From positions 12,976,139 to 13,040,138 of the forward strand of contig NC_064039.1 of the NCBI RefSeq assembly GCF_932526225.1: 64,000 nucleotides of DNA. Reading direction: 5' to 3'. The position numbers and the translations under genes were made by a program. This DNA is from Nematostella vectensis. Lineage: Eukaryota > Cnidaria > Anthozoa > Actiniaria > Edwardsiidae. Below the pieces are notes generated by a model. It was given only the letters and a program-made list of their open reading frames with translations, was not told the DNA's origin and made no database searches. Shown here in pieces: positions 45,239-56,746 of the stretch. Each line of letters starts with the position of its first letter. Position 1 is the stretch's first letter.

Positions 45239-47962
45239 AAGAGAGAAAGAAAGAACACTTTCCCACGTGTTACTCTATGCCCTTATGTGGTTACGGGTAG
45301 TGTTATTACGTTACCGGACATATAGCACGACACGTTACCGGACATATAAAGCTACACGTTACCGGACAAATAACGCTCTACGTTACCGGACAAATAACAC
45401 GACACGTTACCGGACATATAACACAACACGTTACCGGACAAATAACGCTACACGTTACCGGACATATAACACGACACGTTACCGGACATATAACACGACA
45501 CGTTACCGGACATATAACACGACACGTTACCGGACATATAACGCTACACGTTACCAGACATATAACACGACACGTTACCGGACATATAACACGACACGTT
45601 ACCGGACATATAACACGACACGTTACCGGACATATAACACGACACGTTACCAGACATATAACACGACACGTTACCGGACATAAAACACGACACGCTACCA
45701 GACATATAACACGACACGTTACCGGACATATAACACGACACGTTACCGGGCATATAACACGACAAGTTACCGGACATATAACGCTACCTGTTACCGGACA
45801 TATAAATGATGTGCCTCAGTAAGAGAAACACTAAAGAGTTTGTCTAGGGCTCTTCTATCACAACCTTGAGGCATTTGATGAAATACACATTTTGTAAAAG
45901 TAATTCGTTCAAGGACGCCAAGGAACAGACGAGAACAAAAGTACAAATGATAAAAAGATAATCTTGAAAAATAGTCTGTCATTCAAACTAACGGATTGCA
46001 TTTGGGGCTATTTGATTGGTCAGCGCGTTACGGAGAGGTGTCGTGTTTGGAAACAATTTCAGTGCTGGCCAATGAAAACGCTTCAAGGATTTTGAATGAT
46101 GGAAGCCAGAAGGCGACTGATTTTAGCTGCTGGAAATGAATAAAAAACAGCAGATATAAATAATCGTAAGTTCTTCACTAATTGAAGTCCTCTTCCTCAG
46201 AGATTTCATTTCCGCTCGTAAATGATCCAGGATGACTTGGGTTTCCCTTGGGCGAGCGGTGCTTTGAGTTGATAGGTTAACTTTTAAAGTATTCTCATCG
46301 TTTGAAAATACATATAAACTTGAGAAAGAGAGCTAGAGAGCCAAAAACAATTTTACAATAAACACACCCGTACCCAACAGGTTCGAGATGTCAGTTTTCA
46401 ATGGGTGGAACAAGAGTAGATAAGCTTAATTCAAGCTTGGCATGTCTTCAAAAGGCAAGCGTGGCGGGGACGTGGAGACTCGGGTATATACAAAACCAAT
46501 TTCAAACAATTTTTTGCCTGGGGAGCACTAACGATCTTCTATAAAAGGGTCTCGCCCTTTTTGTCATCTTCAGAGTCTGGTCTGCCGACATGACAGAGGA
46601 AAATGGAGTCAGCTCCGCGTGCGAAATTAAGCGTGTAATCATCTGGAAAACACGTCGGAAATAGAGTATCTCTTTTCGCTGTTGTTTTGCGAAGAAAAAC
46701 TAATTACATTTGAAAGCACTTCAGTACGCCGTTTCTTCTGTTAGCTGTGTCAACGGAATAGCGGGTTTAGTAGTGGCTGGAATCGATGGGAAGATTTCGC
46801 AAGATATAACAGGATTTTAAGGTCTCTAAGCGCGCATAGCTTAATACTGGGATCCTTAAGGCAGTGATCGGTATGTGTGGCGGACACTCACATGCTTTCC
46901 TACGATGACAACCATCCTATTGCGGCCTATTTTCCTTGCAATCACACACCTCTGTCAAACGCGAACTTTTAATAATTTTGTCTCCGTTCTTTTAAGACAC
47001 GCGAGGTAGGGGCTTCCTTATATCCACTGTCATTTCCCGCGCCTACCGCGAATAAAGATCAATAACGGCAACATTGACGGCATTAATACACGCAAACAAA
47101 TGAGCGCGTTTCGGTTTGATTAACTTCTACAGATTTAATCTCTCGAGACGGGGAAGCACTTTAAAACATAAACAAATGCTCTTGAAATCCGGTACTGATT
47201 TAGACAGGTTCGCCGGTGTCACGAAGTTTTAGGGTGTAATAGACTAGAATCGATGGGGAACCCCAGATCGTGGCTAGTACACGACTTATTAGATGCAACT
47301 CAAGCAACACTCACTCAAGCTATTTATCAAGACAAGCCTGTCTGTCTGTCAATCGCCTCAAGACTTGCTCTCACTTATGTGTCTATAAAAAAGCCGAACA
47401 AGGGCCGACTTTTCGCGTAATTTTTGTCTTTTTTATTGGGTATAGTCTGCAGTGTGTAAGTGTTTGCGGGTATGGGAGCTTGAGGAAGGGGTAGGAGGGG
47501 GGTCCACTCTTGAGCATACGCGCGTGAATTTGAGAAATAACACGCTAGACAACTAAATTGGATCAGCAGAAAATTCCATTAACGAACCAACACGAGGGAC
47601 AGGTTTATAATCGGGAATGCCTAGTTTTAGTCGATGCAACGCAGATAACACTGCGCATTTATCAATGTCTTGCATACGGAGGGCTGGACTAAAAGCTTGC
47701 AAAGTGCTTTTAAATGCCAGCGCACTACTGTGTTCTTACCTTAAATAATCTCGTTTGCATAAGATGAGATTCGCCTTGGTGTAGAGGGTGGAGCCCACCT
47801 CTCCAAGCCGGCATTCGCAACAAGAGCACTTTAAGCAGTCTTCGTGCCAGTATCTGTCCAAGGCTTTGAGTAGGAACCGTTCGTTTATAAGCACGCCACA
47901 TCCACCGCAAGTCCGCTTGCTTGCTGGTTCTTTGTAGAGCTCACACTTTTCTGTTGTAGCTG
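42010..47962 (-). CDS. LMO: LIM-only protein, LMO1/LMO3-like (last two exons)
   Basis: Exon A 47740-47962 encodes LIM domain 1 (CGGCGVLINERFLLKALDRY ... CLKCSCCECRLGEVGSTLYT). Exon B 42010-42250 encodes LIM domain 2 (CSVCCKTIPAFEMVMRARDN ... CFSCQRCNQRFCVGDKFYL) and a short tail ending SRYIV. The donor at 47738-47739 and acceptor at 42251-42252 join in phase 2 (Arg codon AG|G). Zinc ligands of both LIM domains are present. LMO proteins are nuclear adaptors that bridge bHLH, GATA and LDB1 factors in developmental transcription. The spacing and motif sequence match the LMO1/3 subgroup better than LMO2/4. The first coding exon (upstream of 47962, ending in phase 1) was not found. The intron is 5.5 kb with two repeat arrays. 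Confidence 0.88.
43835..43945 (+). repeat. CGCAAATAAACCGATG interspersed repeat, copy
   Basis: TTTTCTCGCAAACAGACGATTG, TTTTCAATGTAAACAAT, then GCAGTGGCTTATCAACATTC. Diverged member of the family at 14535-14690. Confidence 0.55.
45120..45257. repeat. GA/GAAA microsatellite
   Basis: GAAAGAAAGAAAG followed by about 60 bp of pure GA, then interrupted GA/GAAA. Located in the LMO intron, directly before the 24-bp minisatellite. Confidence 0.95.
45300..45806 (+). repeat. 24-bp minisatellite of about 21 units
   Basis: Consensus ACACGTTACCGGACATATAA plus CACG or a variant ending. Early units vary (GCTC, GCTA, AAGCT), later units are nearly uniform. Open on both strands because 24 is divisible by three; not a gene. 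Confidence 0.95.
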
Positions 47963-50900
47963 CTAAAAAAAAACATAAAGGCACTATTCGAAATGTCAAT
48001 TCACTTGACTTAGCATAGGAATGTAGTATAAACATTTGCGCGCGTAAGTCGTTACAGCGGATGGAATTTCATTGAATCTAATTGTGATTGTGTGATTTCG
48101 CAGGATCTCGGTGTCAAAAACACACGAATTTCTTGTCAAGACATGCTCCGTCTAATGACAACGGCAAACAACTCTCGGTGTCCTAAAGTGGAAGCATAAA
48201 ATCTGAGAAAATTTGTGTTTACATTTTTTTGTTGTTTAGTGTGTAGCCAAACAAACCAACGCAACTCTGAACTCTATGAGCGCAAATGCTTGCGACCAAT
48301 GCAATATAAGAGCACGACTTGTGTACAATACAACACATTATGTCAGCCCTAGATAACCTGTAGCAATGCGCGGTTTAAGCTTCATATTAAATTATAAATT
48401 AAACCGTCTACTTACTCATGGCGTAAGCAACGAGAAATCAGCCGAATATGATCCTCTAGGGAAGTCGAAAGGTTTGTTAGTGGCGCAATTCCCACGACCA
48501 AATCAATGTTGGCTTGTAGGAGATCTCTTCAGACTAAATAAACCAAGCGGCTAGCGCTGTATTTGAGGCCATTTCCTGCTTTTAGCCGCTGTCAATTACC
48601 CAATAGGTAGTCGTATTGCAGATCTATTGTTCTAACATGACACTAGCTAGTCCTATGACTCATGGGAAACCGGTATTGGGTACCCAGGGGCTAAAATATA
48701 ATCTCTTCGTTCGCACGAACCTCACAAACGACCGTGTAGAGGAAGAGACCGAGTCCACAATTGTGCGTCCAACAAGTATAAATAGGTTTTTATATGATCG
48801 GGGTTTGTTATTTTTTTACGAGTTTAGTGTTAAATTCGACAGCTCCAGAGCAAACATTTAGGTGTAATACTAGCCGCGATCCTCGAGCGATTTAGGTGAC
48901 AATTATTTGTTTAAGAGCAAGACATAATGAACACCTTTGATTGGCCGTGATGAAATGTATACTCCATGCTGGAATTTTTCTATGGAAAGTTTTTCACGTA
49001 ACCTTTATTCGTTTCCTGCTCAGTAAACAACAAACTCACCTCATTGTGGCCTCTTATACTATAACTTTTCAATTATTCACTGAATGTAGAACGATTTGAG
49101 ACGTTTCCTTTAGACCCCAAGTTGGTAATTAGCTAAGAGAAGTAGGGCTATAGTATTTCGATCTGATCCTTGTATGATTTTGTCCAGAGTCATCGACGTC
49201 TTAATAATTTGAGGGCTCCCAAACACCCTTTTACGTGGCTAGAATGAAATTAAATGAACGTTTATTAATCCTGCGATGAAATTTTCGGGTGCGACGAGGC
49301 TAAAGTGCTTACAAGTCAAGTTCATAGTCTTCACAAGTCTTCTACCATTTGCCAAACTTAATTGAAACAAAGCTAGATCTAAGCATGTTTGTTTGAGAAA
49401 AGGATGTATTGATACTTTGGATGGTGGAGATGATTGCTTCAAATCTGTAGTTTCAGGTTTCTGGGTTAGAAAAACCTCCTTGTGCTACACTAAACAACCT
49501 AATTACTTTGGATGCCATAAAGAAAATAAACAATTTCCCAATATTTTCATTGTGGGATCCTGAGGTATACCAAAAACCTCTAGGACGAAAAGGTATTTTG
49601 GTTCGTTACTCGAGGATGTATTTCTATATAAATTAACCTCTAATGAGAATAACAGAGCCGAATATAGCTTAGTCTGAAATTGAATCCTTTTGCCCCCTGG
49701 CCAATTCGTGTTTAAGTGTAGGAATTAAAAGCAATTAAAGGCACAAAGAGTGACCAACTCCGAGAGAAAACTCAAGATTTTTATCAGCTCTAGACGGCCT
49801 TGTGACCCGGGCATACCTCGACCCTCTCAGGCTAGAAGCGAGTCTGTCTTTGACTAGTTGCGAGGACAAGTTACTAGAAGTTTGTAAGATGCCAATCACT
49901 GGCCTCAGCGAAACAGCAAAGCGCATGCGTAACGAATACGCGCGCGTAGAATGCGAGAAAGGGCGGGAAAATGTAAAGAATTCTCGAGGAGTTGGAAAAA
50001 GGCAGAAATCGGGCTGATTAACAATATTTGTTAAGCAAACGATAATCGGTTTAAGGTTCAAGGACAGTATAGTCGCAGACTTGAGTTCTCCAGATTTTGC
50101 TTACTGATAAAGTTGCGGGTTTTCTAAATTAAATACCCGGTTTTAATGAAATATTATCTAAATTGTTTAATAGGATTGCTAATAATAGCATAGCTCATGA
50201 AGGATGACCGAGGCCGTGAGAACTAGAATTAAGAAGTTCTTCACCAAATGACAGGCATTTTCTGCTTTTTTGCTGACTTTGCTAGTTCATAGGGCGAAGG
50301 CACTTCGTCCAAAGAACTAGAATGCTGATCAAACAGTGCGACGGTCAAATGCTGAGCTTTTAGGCTAAAAGATGATTACAATGCATAAAGTAGGTACCCT
50401 GGATATGAAGACGTTTTATCTTTCTCCATTAAATTCTTAGCAGCACCCGTCATGTAAAGAAAAGTGACAGAACCTAGGGAAATATTCGCAAAAAGCTGAA
50501 TTAGCTAAAAAACAGATAAAAACTAAAGGGTAATTTTACTGTCCAACTCGCTTTTTGCGTGTCATAGTGGCATATAGTGGTTGCTGGCCGTTTCTGCATT
50601 CAAATAATGGCTTGCATAAGCGTAATCGGTGAATCTATTGCAATAAACCCGAAGATAACAACGAACTACTACCATATGGGGCAATAATCTGCAAAAAAAC
50701 TTTGTATGATTGAACAAGGCAATGCCAGAAAATATGAGTCAAGAGTTCACTAAATAAGCAGTAAAAGCCTTCTAGAGCGATAAGTTTTATGGATAATTCT
50801 TATCGTTCACGGGCTTTTTGTATGAATTCGCTCTTTGCAATTTACGATGCATTTGACCTCCTCAAAGAAATGAACTTTGCCCTTTGTCCAAAAAAGAAGC

Positions 50901-51300
50901 GAAAACCAGCTCAAAGCAAAGAAAAATGTATATAAAAAAGCACAACCAAACATGGAATTTTTGGAAAACCCGAAAAGCTTGTCCCTTTTAATCTTCAAAT
51001 AGAAAGGAGCGATAAAAAGATAAAGGAGTTGCCGATGATATATTGATTGGTTGGTGCGATACCTGCACGGAAATCAACGATTGGCTCTACTACGCCTTAC
51101 ACCGGTATTCCGAGGTTCTTTCGAGTGGGGAACGCCCAAGAAAGGACTTCCAATACAAAGCTAGGTTTAGCGAAAATTGAACAATATATTCTTTTTTTTC
51201 TTCTGTGCCATTATCCTTTTCTCAATGGACGATATGACATGTTTTATTGAATCGCCGCGTCGGCTTTTAGCGCGCGTATAAAAAATCTTTTTGTGACCAC
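47963..51300. other. Region 5' of LMO, no gene recognised
   Basis: Should contain the missing first LMO exon(s) or intron. A strong donor-like GAG|GTGAGT occurs on the minus strand near 49036-49042, but its preceding ATG is in the wrong phase to join exon 47740-47962. No repeat family recognised. Confidence 0.4.
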
Positions 51301-51329
51301 CACAAAGCAGGCGAAGTGTCTAAAGTGGA

Positions 51330-52990
51330 AAACATTAGGCTACTCACGGCGGCTTCGGGTACCAAAGATTATTACAAATTCTTTGAGAACCGAAAAGATA
51401 ATCAAGCAAGGGGAACGTGTCGTACTGAGCAGTAGCGATGCGAAAAGCATACAGTGACCATTTATCGAACACGAAAGTTCAAAGAGAGTCACCGATAATA
51501 GAGGGAAACGTTCAGTACTAAGCAGAAGAATAAAAAAAACCCTTTAGTAGCTGTTCTTCCGAGCAAAAACGCTGATTTTACAAAGAAAGTATCCCAAAAA
51601 AATAATAACACGCAAGGAAAAACGTTCCATGCTGGCAGTATTATAATCATTTAGGGACCGTCCTATCGAACAAGGGAATCTTTTTGTTAATCAATTATTA
51701 CATTGCAACTATTTTCTATTAAATTCTCGTGTGGAAATAAACTAAACTGTTTCTACAAAAGCGAAGACAAACGTGGCCGAAAATATAATAGGGAGAAAAA
51801 CATTCCAAGTAATAGCAATGCTAAAAACATTTAGTGACCGGAACGAGCAAAAAACGTTTTTCACATATTTTGCTATTCTATTTTCTATGAATGGACAAAA
51901 CTGTTTCTACAAAGAAAGTAACAACTATTAATCACTAGAATAAAGTACTAGAATTTGTCCTAAGGAATTTGGTCAGAATTACGGCGTATCCTTGGAGGAA
52001 AAGAGGCGATCATAATCTTTATCGCGATAAAAACATTCATTAAAACGCGATTGAGTAACACAACTTTAGTGTGTTCAGTAAATTCACAGTAAACTCATCC
52101 ATTTCGGTTTAAGTAACGCAGGTAAGAGTTTCGAGGAAGACGAGCAGTATTTTGATGGCCATTGCTTGAATTCGCAAGTATGTTATTAATCGAAAAATAC
52201 GGGTTTTTTTCGCGACCTTCCTTTACAAACGCAATCGGGCTTCCGATCTCGCCACGAATTCTTGGTGATGCTATTGCGACGGATTCCGAACGATTTACGA
52301 TACCATCTGTTTCTTCGTATATTGTTTCCGGAAATAAAAATTCGAATAACCGAGCGTAATCCGAGCAACTTCCGATGATAACACCCATCCATTGTCGTAA
52401 CGATAACGCAGCCACATTCCGTTGTTATATTAGCTTTGTTATTGAGGGAAGCTAACTAACTAAATCCCCTGGAAAACGTTAAATGGGCTGTTATTTAGGC
52501 AGGACCACCACCTTTCAGATGGAAAATTTTATTATCTGGGTCAGAATATTCGCATTCAAGTGCGAAAGGCGGAAAAGACTAAAAGAATATAGGAGTGGTG
52601 TGGTTAAGTACAGCAAGGGCAAAGTGATGATGTCAGCACCTAGCATCTCATACATATTTATTACAGTATACGACGCATAGCAGAGCAGCCGAATGACAGG
52701 AATATAAAGCAATGTTCAAGTAAGCGTGTGGGCAGACGGGGCTCTTCAGCCACCATTTTGTTAGCCTGCTTACAGGCGTTTACTCAGTGCTTTTTTTGCT
52801 ATGTTTTATCGGTGTTTTCGCTATACGCCGAGACGTGGCCGCCATTTTTTTTTTGTTCTGGCCGCGCGAAAGCTGGAATCAGGTTACCATTTTGTTATCC
52901 TAGCAAGTGCAAGAAAGCATCCATTTCCATCGACTGGTTCGAGAAAGCTAGTGCGATATCTGCGATTGAGTTCTGTAAATTAAGTACACT
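51330..52990 (+). repeat. Diverged direct duplication, first copy
   Basis: Blocks shared in order with 53880-55240: TTTGAGAACCGAAAAGATAA; ACAAACGCAATCGGGCTTCCG; GACGGATTCCGAACGATTTA; TCTTCGTATATTGTTTCCGG; ATCTGGGTCAGAATA; AGGCGGAAAAGACT; AGTGCGATAT...GATTGA(G/A)TTCTGTAAAT. Offsets fall from about 2.53 to 1.98 and rise to 2.25 kb, so indels have accumulated. No conserved reading frame was found. Confidence 0.75.
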
Positions 52991-53606
52991 TTTTTTTTAA
53001 TAAGAACCTTTTTATAAGAACGTCCATACTGAGATTTCACCAAATTTTAAGAACTAAGTTTAAGTCCTGATGCGTTTTAAAATACAGAATGAAATTGTGC
53101 TAATAGTAACAACCTTATTATTGCTATTGATCATTAGTGTAATTCCCTTCCTAATAATTCATTGGGTCTTATATTCTTATATATATACTAAAATTTATAA
53201 AAATCTATAAAAACATATTCAGCCTTAAAATCCCAAAAATAAGAACGGCCAAGCCTCAACTGAAAATTAGACGTTCTTAAAAAATAGAGTGTATCATTGA
53301 TAGTTTTGCATATTTCAAGATTTCTCCTTATAATTTGTTTTTCAATGTTGGTTGAAAACAATAACAAAGATGTGGCTGAGTGTGATTCTTTAAATAGAGG
53401 CAAACAGAGGCAAAGTAGACGCTGCGAGTACAAGATGGGTGCAAATAATAGACCCCTTTCAAGGCCTTTAAATCATATAAACAGCATGGTGTTAGTCGTA
53501 ACATTCTGCTGCTTGATATAATCGATAACGTAGGTCTACCCTTATGTTTCTCATAAAGACTGACGTTAAACAAAGAGAATAAACGTTTTGAAATAGACTT
53601 TACTTA

Positions 53607-53757
53607 CAGGCGCGTACACAGGAAGGGGGGGGGGGGTGCGGTCACCCCCCTTGGCCGCCAAAAAGTGGGTCATTTCTTATGAAGGAATCTTCCAAAACTC
53701 TCCTTTTTCTATATGATACCTATGACTGCGCCCCCCTGCCAATCCTGAAATCGCGCC
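53607..53757 (+). mobile_element. AGGCGCG-terminus MITE
   Basis: Left end AGGCGCGTACACAGGAAGG, right end CCTGAAATCGCGCCT, imperfectly inverted. The interior has G/C runs and AAAGTGGGTCATTTCTTATG. It lies between the two copies of the direct duplication. Confidence 0.6.
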
Positions 53758-53879
53758 TATACCTATTAGCGAAAGAACAAATGAACAGAGATGTACATAC
53801 GTTCATCGAATGGCATGAGATATTAAGTGTCATAAAAAGTCTAAATAGATGGGTTCTAAAGTAGAAAACATACCAAACC

Positions 53880-55240
53880 ACTCAAGGCGGCCGCTAAGGG
53901 AGCCAACATATCTTTGAGAACCGAAAAGATAATGAAGAGAGGATATACTATGGAACGAGAGCTTTTTCTGCGATAAGAATAATACAAAAGTTAGTAAAGA
54001 GAGGGACATCCGTACCCTCCTATTATTAGAATTTTTTCATTAAAACTACGCGCAGTTTTAGGTGGTATTTCGCAAATGCAAAACCGCAACAATATGTGAG
54101 TGAGGTTTGGGGACATGCCCCTTCCCAATGTTGTATTCTTTGTATTGGGCGTGCATAAATTCGCAACTATGTTGTCAAAAAGATTTAGAGTTTTTTTTTA
54201 CAAACGCAATCGGGCTTCCGATCTCTCCATAAATGCCGGTTGATGCTATTGCAACGGATTCCGAACGATTTACAATTATATCTGGCTCTTCGTATATTGT
54301 TTCCGGAGATAAAAAAAATCAAATTTCCGAGTGTAACTCGAGCACTTTCCGATAATCCCTCGATAGTTCGAACGATAACGGAACAACATTCCGTTTTTAT
54401 ATTCGATTTTGTTATATCAATGGTGTGTAAAAGAGAGTTTTACAATGTATATACCATAATTACCTTTGATTTTATTGTTTTAGGTGAAAGTTTTTTAACA
54501 CCACCTTCGGAAGATTTGATCTGGGTCAGAATAATCCGCATTTACTCAAGTGTAAAAGGCGGAAAAGACTCAAAGAGTATAGAAGTGGTTGCATTAATAC
54601 ACTTTAAAAGGACGTCTAATTTTCAAACGAAGCTAAGCTTATTTTTGGAACGTTTAAAGCGGCAGAAAACGTTATACCGGATGTTCTTTAATATCGGTGA
54701 CATCGTCGCCTAACAAACCGGCTATCGAATAGGGAATACAAGATTATAATACCAATAAAGTATCAAACATAGAGTTTACACAATTGTATTTCACTTCCCT
54801 AGTACGAAAACAACCCGGATTTTACATTCACCATTACTATGATACTTAGGGTCACTAAATAGAGAGACGTTCTAGGCTCTTGAACCAGGGTATCTGATAC
54901 TCGGCATTTTCTTAGAATACGGTCAAATCGCAAGCTGAAAATTCTTTTAAAAAGTTTCTCATAAATAAAAAAGATTCCACTATACAGCAAAGGACAAAGT
55001 GAGGATGCCAGGTAACACCTAGCGTCCCTTGCATATATTACTAACAGAATACTATACATAGCAGACCAGCAGAGTGACAGGCAAGTATAAAGCAAAGTGT
55101 AAGAATGTTTGTGGTTAGTTTATCAGAGGCTAATTTTTTCATCTAGTAAAGTACCAAATGAGCGAAAGAATTCATTTACATCGGCTGATATGGGAAAGCC
55201 AGTGCGATATTTTCGATTGAATTCTGTAAATGAGGTATAA
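53880..55240 (+). repeat. Diverged direct duplication, second copy
   Basis: Partner of 51330-52990. The best-conserved part is 54195-54310 against 52220-52330. It could be a tandem segmental duplication or two insertions of one unknown repeat. Terminal repeats were not seen. Confidence 0.75.
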
Positions 55241-56229
55241 TTAATAATTTTGGTTATTTCGAGGGCTCTTTAAAAAGATGGGGAAGATTAGGATTTTTGC
55301 TGTACTGTTCGCAAACATCTCATAAATTGCAATGATCATAGTATTAAGTTCCATCTTGCTAAAGTGTATTTCCTGAGAGTTGAGGTCTTTCCTTCACCGC
55401 ATTCGATAAGGGACATCGGGTTGCGCAAGTTGAGAGAAGAGTGTACTGATGGGAATTATCGAAGAGGTGATCAGAAAAAGGCCAACAGATCCGGAAGAGC
55501 AAAGCAAATAACGAAAAGGGGCAAGTCCATCCTTTGCACAAAGATAACGAAGATAACATGGAGGAAAGAGTAAATCATTTGAAATAAAAATACGCAAGCA
55601 GTGACATGAACCTAAATCCTTTATTACAATCATAAAAGAAACTTAGGGAGCGAGTTTACACTAGAGAATTAACGTTTTGTTCGAAAAATTGCCAAAGTAA
55701 AATTGTTCAGCTTAGAATATTTTTTCAACCAAATTACTATGTGATCAACAAAGGACGAAAGAGTTCATACTAAAGTTAAAGCCGCACCAGTTTACTTCCG
55801 GAGGTCCGACGGAAACCTCAACCGTTAAAAGACAAAAGAATCTATTAGAATCCGAGATATTTAACAGGCCATCCGCTCTAAATTATCAATCACATCCTCA
55901 AAGAAACTTCCAATAGACACACTGCTTTCAATATTTTGAAATATTTTTCGCGTTTTCCGTTAAAAATCATCGGAGATTGTTACGTAATCGACCGGAAGTA
56001 AACTGGTGACAATGCGGCTTTAAGGGGAAAAGGTGTAGCGGCTACAACAGACCATCATATCCCACGTGGTCTCTTGGTGGCCATATTATGTAATAATAGG
56101 TGTAGCGATTCATATAGTTTTGTCTTAGGAGGACTGTATACACGGTACGTATAAGGAATCGCACTAATACTCATGAGTAAGATATTCATTGCTTTTGGCT
56201 ATGATTTAATATGAGGGTACAGCTAAAAT
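55241..56229. other. Intergenic, no gene recognised
   Basis: AT-rich. An imperfect inverted pair, GTTTACTTCCGG...GGTC and GACCGGAAGTAAACTGG, lies at about 55790-55810 and 55990-56007, which could delimit another foldback element. Nothing else supported. Confidence 0.4.
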
Positions 56230-56414
56230 CAGGGGCGGATCCGGGATATATCGGAGAGGTGAGTTCCGAGCAGAAGGGTGGGGTGAGCCATTACTATAGA
56301 AACATATGAGGGGAGGTTTATTCGTGGAATTTAGTTTGAGCACATTTCTTCTAAAAACTCAGTCCGAAGGAGGGGGTAGGGGAGGGGGCACTTGCCATCC
56401 TGGATCCGCCGCTG
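56230..56414 (+). mobile_element. GGGGCGGATCC-terminus MITE, copy 1
   Basis: Begins CAGGGGCGGATCCGGGA and ends TCCTGGATCCGCCGCTG, clear inverted termini. Same termini as the element at 62854-63477. Confidence 0.8.
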
Positions 56415-56483
56415 ATAAAACCAGCGCGGGAGATGAGACACACATTACAAAAATGACCAGAAAACTGTTCAGTTACTTAGAAA

Positions 56484-56715
56484 ACACAGGGTACCCGTAT
56501 TGCAGTTCTATCAGTAGAGGGAACAAAGGGACCCACGGAAAGACACGTGGTACCTAGATGCAGTTCGATCAGTGGAGGTAGACACAGGGGACCCACGGAA
56601 AGACACGTCGTACATTGATGCATTTCGATCAGCGGAGGTAGACACAGGGAACCCACGGAAGGACACGTAGTACATTGATGCATTTCCATCAGAAGGGACA
56701 GACACAGGAAACCCT
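56484..56715. repeat. 60-bp tandem repeat, about four units, in GALK2 3' region
   Basis: Unit GACACAGGG(G/A)ACCCACGGA ... GACACGT-GTAC-TTGATGCA ... TCAG-GGAGGTA. It lies immediately downstream of the GALK2 stop, so it is probably in the 3' UTR. Confidence 0.9.
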
Positions 56716-56746
56716 TCATTGAATGACACGGATGCAAATGAACAGC

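Noticed and set aside
45267..45777. Repetitive frames of the 24-bp array, also considered as a CRISPR-like array
   Set aside because: Units are contiguous with no unique spacers, in eukaryotic intron DNA. It is a minisatellite.
49020..49045. Minus-strand ATGAG|GTGAGT as LMO first exon
   Set aside because: Good donor, but it would join the LIM exon in the wrong phase and give an immediate stop.
54240..54713. 157-codon plus-strand frame
   Set aside because: Lies in the duplicated block, but the other copy has stops and different frame. AT-rich composition with no motif.
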